A stretch of DNA of 13,357 bases from Acidobacteriota bacterium (lineage in GTDB: Bacteria > Acidobacteriota > Blastocatellia > RBC074), in NCBI GenBank assembly GCA_022614735.1, contig JAKEHZ010000156.1, positions 1-13,357 on the forward strand, in the 5' to 3' direction. The notes beneath the pieces are model-generated. The model was not told the DNA's origin and did no database searches. It was given only the letters and a program-made list of their open reading frames with translations. Below are positions 5,789 to 13,357 of the stretch, in pieces (the stretch's first letter is position 1; the number at the start of each line of letters is the position of its first letter). The translations under genes and the position numbers were made by a program.

Positions 5789-6031
5789 TCAGTTAACAAA
5801 AGTTTTTGACCCGGCATTCGGCCAACCGTCTTCCTCATCGTCCTTGGTCTGTATTGCCATGCCGGTCATAAAAATTGGTGAGAACTTGGTACAATGTTTG
5901 GCGAAATTATTTTGCTTCCCTTCCTTGCATGCGCCTAACAAGAGATGAAGCACCGTCGACATTGCCGGATCGATCTGACGATCGGCTTCATCAATTAATT
6001 CTCTCAGCTTCTGTTCAAGAACCGGTTTCAT
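5789..6031 (-). CDS. Cassette 2 gene C: small 80-residue protein of unknown function
   Basis: The protein has no motif I can name. Residues 1-36 look helical (LEQKLRELIDEADRQ), followed by a segment with two Cys residues (C35 and C47, HCTKF). The C-terminal part is acidic (KDDEED, 63-68) and ends SKTFVN. There is no signal peptide. A clear AGGAG lies 6 bases before the ATG, which supports a real gene. It is read against A2 and B2 and converges on B2. The truncated homologue after B1 (3878-3958) shows that C is a fixed member of the repeated unit, and that its reading frame is old enough to have been inherited with it. No promoter was identified in the 160-bp gap before uvrC. Confidence 0.75.
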   Translation of the reverse strand: MKPVLEQKLRELIDEADRQIDPAMSTVLHLLLGACKEGKQNNFAKHCTKFSPIFMTGMAIQTKDDEEDGWPNAGSKTFVN

Positions 6032-6191
6032 TACATACTCCTGTCACCAATAGGATGGGTATGGCGACATTATTTAGGGTTGAAGGTTAGGCACTCCTGT
6101 TTAACAGCGGTTGCGGGGAGGGATTGGAGTTGCCCGTTATTACCTCTAATAGTTTGCGACAAAACCGCTGGTAAAAGCAACAGCTTAGGGA

Positions 6192-8057
6192 CTACTCAAC
6201 GCTCGAATCTTCGTCTTCACTTTTCTTCATCTGGCAGAAATGCTCGACGATTCTTTCTGCCTGTTTCTGCCCGACGAAAGGACGTAACTCGGCAACAGTC
6301 GCTTCCGAAACTCTCTTCAGACTTCCAAAGTTACGCAACAATCTCTCTTTCAATATCTCGCCGACTCCGGGGATCGATGTCAGTTCGGATTGGAAATCGC
6401 GCATTGCGCGCCGGTGCCTGTGATAGCTCACGGCGAAGCGATGTGTTTCATCGCGTATCATCCGCACCAGCCGCATCGCCGGTGAAGTCTTTTCCAAAAA
6501 GATTGGCTCGTCTTCCCTTCCCTTAACCAACAAGTGGCTGATCTCTTCATGACGACCACGTGGCTTAACGATGCCCACCAGAGGCAAATCCGCAAGACCG
6601 ATCTCGTGCAATGCTGCGGCTGATGCGGACAATTGCCCTTTGCCGCCATCGATGAAGACCACATCCGGAAGTTTTTTCTCTTCGCGCAGCAGACGCGTAT
6701 ATCGTCGTGACACGGCTTCGCGCATCGAAGCGAAGTCGTCAGCTCCTTCGACCGACCTGATGATGAATTTGCGGTATTCGCTCTTCTTCATCTCGCCCTC
6801 TTCGCAGACGACCATGGCCGCGACGTTCTCAGAACCCTGAATATTCGAGACATCGAACGATTCGATGCGTTGCGGATAGCCCGGCAGCCCGAGAGCCTCC
6901 TGAAGCTCAGCCAGGACTCGCTTCCAGTCAGGCTTGATGACTCTGAAGCGTTGCTCAAAGCCAAGCTTCGCGTTCTTTTCGACCAGGTCGATCAACTCGC
7001 GTTTGCGACCGCGCTGCGGATCGTGGATATGGACCCGTTTGCCTCGTTTTTCACTCAAGACCTCTTCGAGCAGCTCACGATCATCCCAATCCACGGGAAC
7101 GTGTATTTCCAGAGGAACGTAATTACCGATGGTGTAGTACTGCTCCAGGACTGGACCCAGAAACTCAGCCGGATCGAAGTTATCAACCGGGACATCTTCC
7201 CAGTAAAACTCGCGGCGCCCAACGATCTTTCCCTCCCGCATGGTGAACAGATGCAACGCGAGTTGATGTGCCTCGCGATAGTAACCGAAGATGTCGATGT
7301 CCTCATCCAACATGGTCACCATCTTCTGGTGTTCGCTCAAAGCCCGGACTGTCCTGAGCAAATCTCGATATTTCGCAGCCTGTTCAAAACGCAACTCTTC
7401 CGAAGCTTTGTGCATTCGCTCTTCCAGTTCCTGAGCAAGCTCCCTGTCCTTGCCTTCGAGCAGGAGCAGGACATCATTGACGGCTTCGCGGTATTCTTCC
7501 GGTTTGCATAAATCTTTCTGACATGGTCCGGAACATCGTTTGATCTGATATTCCATGCAGGGCCGCCCGGCGCGTTTGTACAGATCATAAACTTCATCCG
7601 AGCACGTCCGCAGTTGGAACTCGCGGTTGATAAGCGTGACGGTCTTGTCGGCCAGGGATGCAGGCAAATATGGGCCGAAATAAGCCGCGCCGTCTTTTTC
7701 GACACGGCGTGTCTTGAAGATGCGCGGGAACTCTTCGTTGACCGTGAGCTTCAGATGCGGATACGCCTTGTCATCCTTGAGCATGACGTTGAATCGGGGT
7801 TTGTGGCGCTTGACCAGGTTCGACTCAAGGATGAGGGCCTCGGCCTCAGTGTCGGTGACGATGACTTCGAAATCAGCGATGCGTACGACAAGCTCATGCG
7901 TCTTGATGTCCAGCCCACGTGAGTTTTGAAAATACTGGCGTACGCGGTTGCGCAGGTTCTTCGCCTTGCCGACATAGAGGATCTCACCCTTCGCGTTTTT
8001 ATGAAGGTAACAGCCGGGTTGACTGGGAAGATTCTGCAGTTTCTCGTCGAGAGTCAT
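6192..8057 (-). CDS. uvrC: Excinuclease ABC subunit C
   Basis: UvrC makes both incisions around a DNA lesion in nucleotide excision repair, after UvrA2B has located the damage. The 621-residue protein has the usual length and order. The GIY-YIG nuclease is at about 13-90 (PGCYLHK and ILYVGKAKNLRNR). A four-cysteine cluster of the iron-sulfur type follows (C152, C167, C175, C179). The UVR domain that binds UvrB spans about 203-238. The RNase H-like nuclease contains FDVSNIQGS and VVFIDGGKGQ, and a C-terminal helix-hairpin-helix begins TSIPGVGEILKERLL. No truncation is seen. The start at 8057 lacks an obvious ribosome binding site. It is divergent from pfkB across a repeat-filled gap. Confidence 0.97.
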   Translation of the reverse strand: MTLDEKLQNLPSQPGCYLHKNAKGEILYVGKAKNLRNRVRQYFQNSRGLDIKTHELVVRIADFEVIVTDTEAEALILESNLVKRHKPRFNVMLKDDKAYPHLKLTVNEEFPRIFKTRRVEKDGAAYFGPYLPASLADKTVTLINREFQLRTCSDEVYDLYKRAGRPCMEYQIKRCSGPCQKDLCKPEEYREAVNDVLLLLEGKDRELAQELEERMHKASEELRFEQAAKYRDLLRTVRALSEHQKMVTMLDEDIDIFGYYREAHQLALHLFTMREGKIVGRREFYWEDVPVDNFDPAEFLGPVLEQYYTIGNYVPLEIHVPVDWDDRELLEEVLSEKRGKRVHIHDPQRGRKRELIDLVEKNAKLGFEQRFRVIKPDWKRVLAELQEALGLPGYPQRIESFDVSNIQGSENVAAMVVCEEGEMKKSEYRKFIIRSVEGADDFASMREAVSRRYTRLLREEKKLPDVVFIDGGKGQLSASAAALHEIGLADLPLVGIVKPRGRHEEISHLLVKGREDEPIFLEKTSPAMRLVRMIRDETHRFAVSYHRHRRAMRDFQSELTSIPGVGEILKERLLRNFGSLKRVSEATVAELRPFVGQKQAERIVEHFCQMKKSEDEDSSVE

Positions 8058-8100
8058 GCTTAAAGTTTAAACGAAGACAGCGGAGAAAACGAAACAAACG

Positions 8101-8249
8101 AAAGGAAGAAATCAAAAGTCAAAAGTCAAAAGTCAAAAGTCAAAAATAAAGAAGAAAGTTCTCATGAAATCAAAAATCAAAAGGCCGGAATATGCTTCAT
8201 TTATTTTTACCTTTTGCCTTTTGCCTTTTGCCTTTTGATTTCTTCCTTT
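8101..8249. repeat. Heptanucleotide repeat arrays forming an imperfect inverted repeat
   Basis: Arm 8101-8150 contains four CAAAAGT-phase heptamers. Arm 8200-8249, read on the opposite strand, contains CAAAAGG-phase heptamers in the same register. The arms match at 45 of 50 positions. Four of the five mismatches fall at the same position of successive heptamers, so each arm is internally uniform. It fills the gap between divergent uvrC and pfkB, where promoters of both genes would be expected. Confidence 0.8.
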
Positions 8250-8262
8250 TAAACTTTGCGCT

Positions 8263-9207
8263 ATGAAATTTTCGCTCTCAATTCCAGACAACCGTGAATT
8301 CGACGTTGTGGGCTTTGGCCTCAACGCAGTCGACCATCTGGTCACGATTCCACGCTTCCCGCAGTTCAACACCAAGATTCGATTGGCCGATCACTATCAG
8401 ATGCCTGGCGGACAAGTCTCATCAGCGATGGTTGGTCTTCAGCGGCTCGGGTTGCGCACGAGTTACATAGGCAAGGTCGGGTACGATAATGAAGGCCGTA
8501 TGTTGATCGAATCGCTGCAAAAAGAAGGTGTTGACTGCACTGGTGTGATGATCGAAGTTGGGGCCAAAACTCAAGGCGCGGTGATTATCATCGAACAATT
8601 TTCCGGTGAGCGCACAATCCTCTGGTACCACGATGACGCCACGCGCATCGCACCCGAAGAGTTGAAGCGCGAGATGCTCTGTCGTGGACGCGTCCTGCAT
8701 CTGGACGGCTTCGACACAAAAGCTGCGATTCAGGCAGCGAGATGGGCACACGAGGCCGCGATGCCGGTGACAATCGATCTCGACACCGCCTATCCGGGTA
8801 TTGATGAGTTCCTGCCTCTTGTCGATTGTTTGATCACCTCACAAGGCCTGGCGAATGATTTGACCGGGACGATGGACGAACAGGAAGCATTGAAGAGATT
8901 GAACGAGAGGTATGGATGCTATCTCGTCGCAATGACGCAGGGCGCCCGCGGGGCGCTGGCTTATGTTGAAGGGCGATTCATAGCCTCATCTGCCTTCCGC
9001 CCGCCGGTCATCCGCGATACAACGGGCGCCGGTGATGCATTTCGCGCCGGATTCATCTATGGCCTGTGCAAAGGATTTAGTATTGAAGAGTCGATGCGGG
9101 TCGCCAATGCAGTCGCTGCGCTGCAATGCCGGGAAATGGGCGCGCGTGACGGATTGCCGACCGAAAAAGAGCTCAATGATTTTTTGACTAAAGAAGGAGA
9201 AAAATAA
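8263..9207 (+). CDS. PfkB-family carbohydrate kinase
   Basis: This 314-residue protein belongs to the ribokinase/PfkB family, which transfers phosphate from ATP to a sugar or nucleoside hydroxyl. The N-terminal signature region has PGGQ (48-51) and a following helix. The C-terminal signature DTTGAGDAFRAGF (252-264) contains the catalytic Asp (D258) and the GAGD anion hole. Length is typical. Substrate cannot be read from sequence; ribose, adenosine, fructose or a related sugar are all possible. The start at 8263 has no strong ribosome binding site. Its stop lies 3 bases before ychF, and the ychF ribosome binding site sits in its last codons, so the two are likely co-transcribed. Confidence 0.93.
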   Translation: MKFSLSIPDNREFDVVGFGLNAVDHLVTIPRFPQFNTKIRLADHYQMPGGQVSSAMVGLQRLGLRTSYIGKVGYDNEGRMLIESLQKEGVDCTGVMIEVGAKTQGAVIIIEQFSGERTILWYHDDATRIAPEELKREMLCRGRVLHLDGFDTKAAIQAARWAHEAAMPVTIDLDTAYPGIDEFLPLVDCLITSQGLANDLTGTMDEQEALKRLNERYGCYLVAMTQGARGALAYVEGRFIASSAFRPPVIRDTTGAGDAFRAGFIYGLCKGFSIEESMRVANAVAALQCREMGARDGLPTEKELNDFLTKEGEK

Positions 9208-9210
9208 CAA

Positions 9211-10308
9211 GTGTTACGAGCAGGTATTGTCGGATTGCCGAATGTGGGTAAATCAACCTTGTTCAATGCTCTGACCGCGACGCGGGGAGCCGAGAGTGCA
9301 AATTATCCTTTCAGCACTACCGGTGCGAACGTCGGTGTGGTCAATGTGCTTGACGCTCGACTCGAGCCTCTGGCAAAAATTGGCAAGACTAACAAGATCG
9401 TTCATGCCACAGTTGAATTTGTGGACATCGCCGGGCTGGCGAGGGGAGCGAGTCACGGCGAAGGTTTAGGAAATCAGTTTCTGCATCACATCCGCGAGAC
9501 TGAGTTGATCGTGCATGTCGTGCGCTGTTTTGAAGACGAGAACGTCGTTCACGTTGAAGAGACAATCAACCCGCAGCGCGACATTGAAACGCTCAACCTC
9601 GAATTGATCCTTGCCGATCTGGCGACGGTCGAGAAGCGGCGCGAACGAACAAGCAAGCAGGCCAAGGTTGGCGACAAAAACGCCAAAGAGGAGCTGGAGT
9701 TGCTTGACAAGCTGCAAGCGGCATTTGATGAAGGCAATCCGGCGAGACTTGCAGGCCTGACCGGCGAAGAAAAAGCGAAGGCGTACCAGCTCTTCCTGCT
9801 CACAATGAAGCCGATGATTTATGTTGCCAATGTTGCCGAAACAGACTTGAGCACGGACGCAAACGCCTTCATCGGGCAGGTGCGCGGGCACGCCGAGAGA
9901 GAAGGCGCGGACTATGTTGTGATCAGCGCGCAGCTCGAAGCGGATCTGGTCGATCTGGATCTCGAGGAGCGTCCGCAATATCTGGCCAGCGTCGGCGTGA
10001 GTGAGACCGGCCTGGGTAAATTGATTCGTGGCGCCTATCACACTCTCGGTTTAATTTCTTACTTCACTATCGGCGAAAAAGAGGCGCGCGCCTGGACGAT
10101 TCGAAATGGCGCGAAAGCCCCTGAAGCTGCGGGCGCGATTCACTCCGATCTCGAGCGGGGATTCATCCGCGCTGAGGTGATAACCTATGACGATCTGATC
10201 AAAGCCGGATCGACGGCAGCAGCCAAAGAAAGAGGCTGGATGCGGCTGGAAGGTAAGGAATATGCGGTTCAGGATGGGGATGTGATTTTGTTCAGGTTCA
10301 ATGTGTAA
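9211..10308 (+). CDS. ychF: Redox-regulated ATPase YchF (Obg-like, OLA1 family)
   Basis: YchF is a ribosome-associated P-loop NTPase that prefers ATP over GTP. The 365-residue protein has the family length. The P-loop GLPNVGKS is at 8-15, the G3 region DIAGLARGA at 72-80, and the specificity motif NVAE at 207-210 replaces the NKxD of GTPases, as expected in this family. A coiled-coil insertion follows the G3 region and a TGS domain forms the C-terminus (about 280-365, ending GDVILFRFNV). It starts with GTG; AAGGAG 11-12 bases upstream overlaps the end of the kinase gene, arguing for coupled expression. It converges on panC across a large inverted repeat. Confidence 0.96.
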   Translation: MLRAGIVGLPNVGKSTLFNALTATRGAESANYPFSTTGANVGVVNVLDARLEPLAKIGKTNKIVHATVEFVDIAGLARGASHGEGLGNQFLHHIRETELIVHVVRCFEDENVVHVEETINPQRDIETLNLELILADLATVEKRRERTSKQAKVGDKNAKEELELLDKLQAAFDEGNPARLAGLTGEEKAKAYQLFLLTMKPMIYVANVAETDLSTDANAFIGQVRGHAEREGADYVVISAQLEADLVDLDLEERPQYLASVGVSETGLGKLIRGAYHTLGLISYFTIGEKEARAWTIRNGAKAPEAAGAIHSDLERGFIRAEVITYDDLIKAGSTAAAKERGWMRLEGKEYAVQDGDVILFRFNV

Positions 10309-10316
10309 ACACTCTC

Positions 10317-10425
10317 ATTTTTCATTTTCCATTTGTCATTTGTTATTTGTCATTTGTTATTTGTTAGTCGAGTTGAGAGTGATAACAAATGACAAATAAC
10401 AAATGACAAATGGAAAATGAAAAAT
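10317..10425. repeat. Perfect 44-bp inverted repeat built of heptamers, between convergent ychF and panC
   Basis: Arms 10317-10360 and 10382-10425 are exact reverse complements, with a 21-bp spacer. Both are built of 7-bp units of the ATTTGTC/ATTTGTT type. The structure starts 8 bases after the ychF stop and ends just before the panC stop codon. A transcript from either side would form a very long hairpin, so it may act as a two-way terminator or 3' stabiliser. CACTCTC (10310-10316) and GAGAGTG (10375-10381) form another inverted pair, nested so as to enclose only the left arm. Confidence 0.9.
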
Positions 10426-10428
10426 TCC

Positions 10429-11316
10429 TCAACCCAATTTCAGCCTCCCCCCCTTCGATTTCACCTTTTCATCGCTCAAAATCACATTATCAATCAACCT
10501 ATTTTTTCCGAAATAAGCGGCTACCGAGACGAGTGAGTTTTGATCAGTGAGGTCATCGAGCGGATCAAGATGTTCGGTATCGGTGATCGCCAGGTAATCA
10601 ATGTGCGCAAGAGGCACCTGTTCTATCTCCTTTCGCATCGCTTTGAGGATACGCGCGGCACTGCGTTCCCCATGACTGAATATCTCTTCCGCCAGTCTCA
10701 ATGCTCGATAAAGGACGGGGGCTGCGAGTCGTTCCTCGGGTGAGAGATTGCGATTTCGTGAGGCACAAGCCAGCCCATCAGTCTCGCGAGCTATCGGTAA
10801 GACAACGATCTCGACCGGCATATTCAAATCGCGAACGAGCTTCTTAACGATCACAGTCTGCTGCGCATCGCGCTGCCCCAAAAAGACGAACTTCGGATGC
10901 ACGGTATTGAAGAGGATAGTCAATGCCGTCGCTACACCGCGAAAGTAGCCGGGACGCGAAAGCCCTTCGAGCTTGTCGCTCAAACCTTCGACTTCGATAT
11001 AGCTGGCGAATCCCGGCGGATACATCTCTTCGGCGCTCGGCGCAAAAATATAATCGACTCCGAATGGAGCAAGCAGATCGGCATCACGAGCCAGATCGCG
11101 TGGAAATCGATCGAATTCCTTTTCCGAGCGGAACTGCGTCGGGTTGACGAAGATCGAAACGATGACGGCATCAGCCATTCGCCGGGCCTCACGCACCATA
11201 CTCAGATGGCCTTCGTGTAAGGCGCCCATAGTTGGCACAAAGCCGATGGGGCGCTCTTCAGCCCATAGCTTGCCGGAAACAATGCGCATACGCGCAGCTT
11301 TTGTGATGATCTCCAT
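10429..11316 (-). CDS. panC: Pantothenate synthetase
   Basis: PanC joins pantoate and beta-alanine, using ATP, in the last step of pantothenate (vitamin B5) synthesis. The 295-residue protein shows the adenylate-forming signature PTMGALHEGHL (28-38), the pantoate and ATP-binding stretch IFVNPTQF (55-62), the GQRDAQQ motif and a GLACASRNRNLS segment corresponding to the family's GLAxSSRN. Length is slightly above the usual 280 or so because of a short lysine-rich tail. ATG 11316 lies 28 bases after the folK stop, so folK and panC are probably co-transcribed, linking folate and pantothenate synthesis. No panB or panD is in the window. Confidence 0.97.
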   Translation of the reverse strand: MEIITKAARMRIVSGKLWAEERPIGFVPTMGALHEGHLSMVREARRMADAVIVSIFVNPTQFRSEKEFDRFPRDLARDADLLAPFGVDYIFAPSAEEMYPPGFASYIEVEGLSDKLEGLSRPGYFRGVATALTILFNTVHPKFVFLGQRDAQQTVIVKKLVRDLNMPVEIVVLPIARETDGLACASRNRNLSPEERLAAPVLYRALRLAEEIFSHGERSAARILKAMRKEIEQVPLAHIDYLAITDTEHLDPLDDLTDQNSLVSVAAYFGKNRLIDNVILSDEKVKSKGGRLKLG

Positions 11317-11344
11317 AAATCACTCAAGATATAAAAAACAACAT

Positions 11345-11881
11345 TTAATCAAGATAAACCTTCACAGCCGACGAATCATCAAGCGCATCGAGTAATTGTG
11401 ACATCGTCTTGCCTGAGACCGGATGCCTGAGGTCCGGGGCGATTTCGTCCATCGGCGTAAGGACGAAGCGCCTCATATGCATACGTGGATGCGGCAAGGT
11501 CAGCCTATTGCTATCACCCAGGACATCAATAATCAGATCATCGAGCATCAGCAGATCGATATCAATTGTCCTCTCGCCGCGAGGGATCGTCCTCTGACGC
11601 CCCAGCCGTCTCTCAGTCTCGAGGCAAAAATCCAATAATGAGAATGGGTCTAGCTGATTGCCTGTTACGGCTACGACCATATTCAGAAATCTCGGCTGCT
11701 CGAGGTAGTCGACCGGCTCGGTTTCATAAATTGAAGATAGGGCATGTAAATGAAGATTGGCAGCGATGAGATTTGAAATCGCGCGCACCAGGTTTGCCGC
11801 GCGGTCGCCCAGGTTCGAGCCAAGCCCAAGATATGCGACTCGCCCTCCCCTCAGCTTCTCTGTCTGGTCGCTCTCTTGCAT
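11345..11881 (-). CDS. folK: 2-amino-4-hydroxy-6-hydroxymethyldihydropteridine pyrophosphokinase
   Basis: FolK transfers pyrophosphate from ATP to 6-hydroxymethyl-7,8-dihydropterin in folate synthesis. The reading frame is open further upstream, but the family region starts with VAYLGLGSNLGDR. I therefore place the start at the ATG at 11881, giving 178 residues, close to the family norm; ATG 11920 is an alternative. Other motifs are YETEPV, the RTIDIDLL catalytic and metal-binding stretch, and LPHPRMHMRRFVL. Neither candidate has a strong ribosome binding site. It is divergent from the methyltransferase gene and lies 28 bases upstream of panC. Confidence 0.93.
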   Translation of the reverse strand: MQESDQTEKLRGGRVAYLGLGSNLGDRAANLVRAISNLIAANLHLHALSSIYETEPVDYLEQPRFLNMVVAVTGNQLDPFSLLDFCLETERRLGRQRTIPRGERTIDIDLLMLDDLIIDVLGDSNRLTLPHPRMHMRRFVLTPMDEIAPDLRHPVSGKTMSQLLDALDDSSAVKVYLD

Positions 11882-12028
11882 TGACCGGATAGGGGAAATG
11901 GTGAAGTATGAATCAACCATTTCTATAGGCATATCGCAGGTTGCAGTTGCTGGTTTGTCAGCCACCATTGCCGACCTGGGAAATGCGAATAGAATTAATA
12001 ATAATCGCACAATCATCGTTCTGCATTT

Positions 12029-13249
12029 ATGGGCAAGAGTCAAGAGACAGAGAAGGCTCAGAGCAAGACAGCTGCCATTTCGGCAAAAGGTGCGGCTCGG
12101 GCGCGTGCCGGACATCTCTGGATTTATCGCAGCGATGTCACGAGCAAGCCGGCAGTAGAGAGCGGATCAATCGTTCGTGTCACCGATCAACGAGGCCGGT
12201 TCGTCGGCTGGGCGCACTATGGAGCAGAGTCGGAGATCTCTTTGCGTCTGATTTCAAAGGACGATGCGCAAATCAACCGGGATTTCTGGCGCGCTCGTTT
12301 GCTTACGGCAGCGGAATGGCGTGGGCACGTGGTGGGAGACACCGATGCGTACCGCCTGGTTCACGCCGAGGGCGATTATCTGCCTGGCCTGATAATTGAC
12401 CGATACAACGACTGTTTTGTTATTCAAACGCTCACTCGGGGAATGGATGAGCTCAAAATGATGTGGGTTGAATTGCTCATCGAAGAGTTTCAGCCCCGGC
12501 TGATCGTCGAACGTAATGACGCAAAAGTCCGGCAGCTCGAAGGGTTGCCAATGAAAAACGGCCTGCTTCACGAGGCTGAAAAATCCCGCTCCGATTTGGA
12601 TCACATTGTTGAATTAACGATCACAGAAAACGGTCTCAAATTCCGGGTGAACCTGCTCGAAGGGCAAAAGACCGGCGCCTTCCTGGACCAGCGCGAGAAT
12701 CGAGCGGCGGCGATGCAATACGCCCGTGGCCGTGGACTCGATTGCTTCAGTTTTCACGGCTCGTTCGCGCTGCATCTGGCAAAAGGCTGCCATCATGTGA
12801 CTGCTCTCGACATCTCTCAGCCGGTCATCGAACGCGCCCGGCATAACGCCGAGCTCAACGGCATCTCCAACATAGAATTTATCGAGGCAAACGTTTTTGA
12901 CAGGCTTCGAGATTACGATACGGCGGGCGAGCGATTCGATACGATTGTGCTTGACCCACCGGCATTTGCAAAAAATCGCGGCGCCGTTGAGGCAGCCCTG
13001 CGCGGCTACAAGGAGATCAACCTGCGCGCGTTGAGGCTGTTAAACCCCGGCGGAACGCTCATCACCTGTTCCTGCTCATACCACGTCAATGAAGAGTTGT
13101 TTCTGGAGACGCTAGCTGATGCCGCGTGCGATGCGGGACGCACAGTTCAGATCATCGAAAAACGCACGCAATCCCGCGACCATCCGATCCTCTTGAACGT
13201 GCCTGAGACGTACTATTTGAAATGCTTTGTTCTCAGAATGGTCGACTAA
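12029..13249 (+). CDS. rlmI: Class I SAM-dependent rRNA methyltransferase, RlmI-like
   Basis: This 406-residue protein matches the RlmI/COG1092 family, whose E. coli member makes m5C at position 1962 of 23S rRNA. A PUA-like RNA-binding domain is at the N-terminus (GHLWIYRSDV, 29-38). A middle domain follows with EGDYLPGLIIDRY (114-126) and EGQKTGAFLDQREN (211-224). The Rossmann methyltransferase domain has its SAM-binding region at about 238-263, DPPAF (309-313) and the cysteine-bearing TCSCS (346-350). Target specificity is inferred from family resemblance only. No strong ribosome binding site precedes ATG 12029. It is divergent from folK across about 147 bp. Confidence 0.88.
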   Translation: MGKSQETEKAQSKTAAISAKGAARARAGHLWIYRSDVTSKPAVESGSIVRVTDQRGRFVGWAHYGAESEISLRLISKDDAQINRDFWRARLLTAAEWRGHVVGDTDAYRLVHAEGDYLPGLIIDRYNDCFVIQTLTRGMDELKMMWVELLIEEFQPRLIVERNDAKVRQLEGLPMKNGLLHEAEKSRSDLDHIVELTITENGLKFRVNLLEGQKTGAFLDQRENRAAAMQYARGRGLDCFSFHGSFALHLAKGCHHVTALDISQPVIERARHNAELNGISNIEFIEANVFDRLRDYDTAGERFDTIVLDPPAFAKNRGAVEAALRGYKEINLRALRLLNPGGTLITCSCSYHVNEELFLETLADAACDAGRTVQIIEKRTQSRDHPILLNVPETYYLKCFVLRMVD

Positions 13250-13300
13250 ACCGAAGAGTTTTCAGTTGTAACTGCTCAGCCGGGGGTGCAGTACGGGGAG

Positions 13301-13357
13301 CGTCAGCGACCTGCACCTTGATAAAACGGCCTATTGTCGAGGTGCAGGTCGCTGACG
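13301..13357. repeat. Perfect 18-bp inverted repeat at the window end
   Basis: Arms 13301-13318 (CGTCAGCGACCTGCACCT) and 13340-13357 are exact reverse complements with a 21-base loop; the pairing may extend past the window. A second, competing 7-bp pairing exists between GGTGCAG (13285-13291) and CTGCACC (13311-13317). It lies about 50 bases after the methyltransferase stop. No T-run is visible, so it is more likely a dispersed intergenic hairpin repeat than a simple terminator. Confidence 0.8.

Noticed and set aside
6870..7511. Long plus-strand reading frame opposite uvrC
   Set aside because: It is fully antisense to a well-supported uvrC and shows no motif or ribosome binding site; such mirror frames are common opposite GC-rich genes.
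8101..8250. CRISPR array
   Set aside because: The repeats are 7 bp without spacers and arranged as an inverted repeat, unlike CRISPR repeats.
11882..12115. Longer folK product with a 78-residue hydrophobic N-terminal extension
   Set aside because: It would overlap the start of the divergent methyltransferase gene, and the family normally begins at the GLGSNLGDR region.

Overview
The window is bacterial chromosomal DNA. The right half (about 6.2-13.3 kb) carries ordinary, moderately GC-rich housekeeping genes: uvrC, a PfkB-type sugar kinase, ychF, panC, folK and an RlmI-like rRNA methyltransferase. The left half (1-6.1 kb) is accessory, visibly AT-richer, and built from duplications and repeats. 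The mix of a sigma-54 activator, long palindromic intergenic repeats and heptanucleotide repeat arrays would fit an Acidobacteriota-like soil or metagenomic bacterium. That placement is an impression from style only; there is no rRNA or other marker to settle it.

Left half. A sigma-54-dependent activator with a degenerate receiver domain (562-1962) precedes a locus duplicated in tandem. Each unit has gene A (a small beta-rich protein of about 150 residues), gene B (a multidomain protein whose C-terminal domain resembles gene A) and a convergent small gene C. Unit 1 is A1 2255-2698, B1 2861-3820 and a 26-codon remnant of C at 3878-3958. Unit 2 is A2 4408-4863, B2 4961-5764 and intact C2 on the minus strand at 5789-6031. 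A near-perfect -24/-12 promoter (2128-2143) lies before A1, and two similar palindromes (1980-1997 and 2049-2064) lie at enhancer distance from it. The corresponding sequence before A2 (4239-4254) has lost part of the -12 element. The 55-base stretch between A and B is about 89% identical in the two units, more than the proteins are, so it probably has its own function. A 163-bp palindromic element (3961-4123) truncates the first C gene and separates the units. Half of a related element sits at 1-99, so the regulator and unit 1 are bracketed by copies. I recognise no named family for A, B or C; the locus may be an undescribed sigma-54-controlled system.

Right half. C2 and uvrC point left. pfkB and ychF point right as a tight pair, divergent from uvrC. 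folK and panC point left as a pair, convergent with ychF. The rRNA methyltransferase points right, divergent from folK. The uvrC/pfkB and ychF/panC gaps are filled by 7-bp-period repeats arranged as inverted repeats, one of them a perfect 44-bp inverted repeat. The window ends in another perfect 18-bp hairpin.
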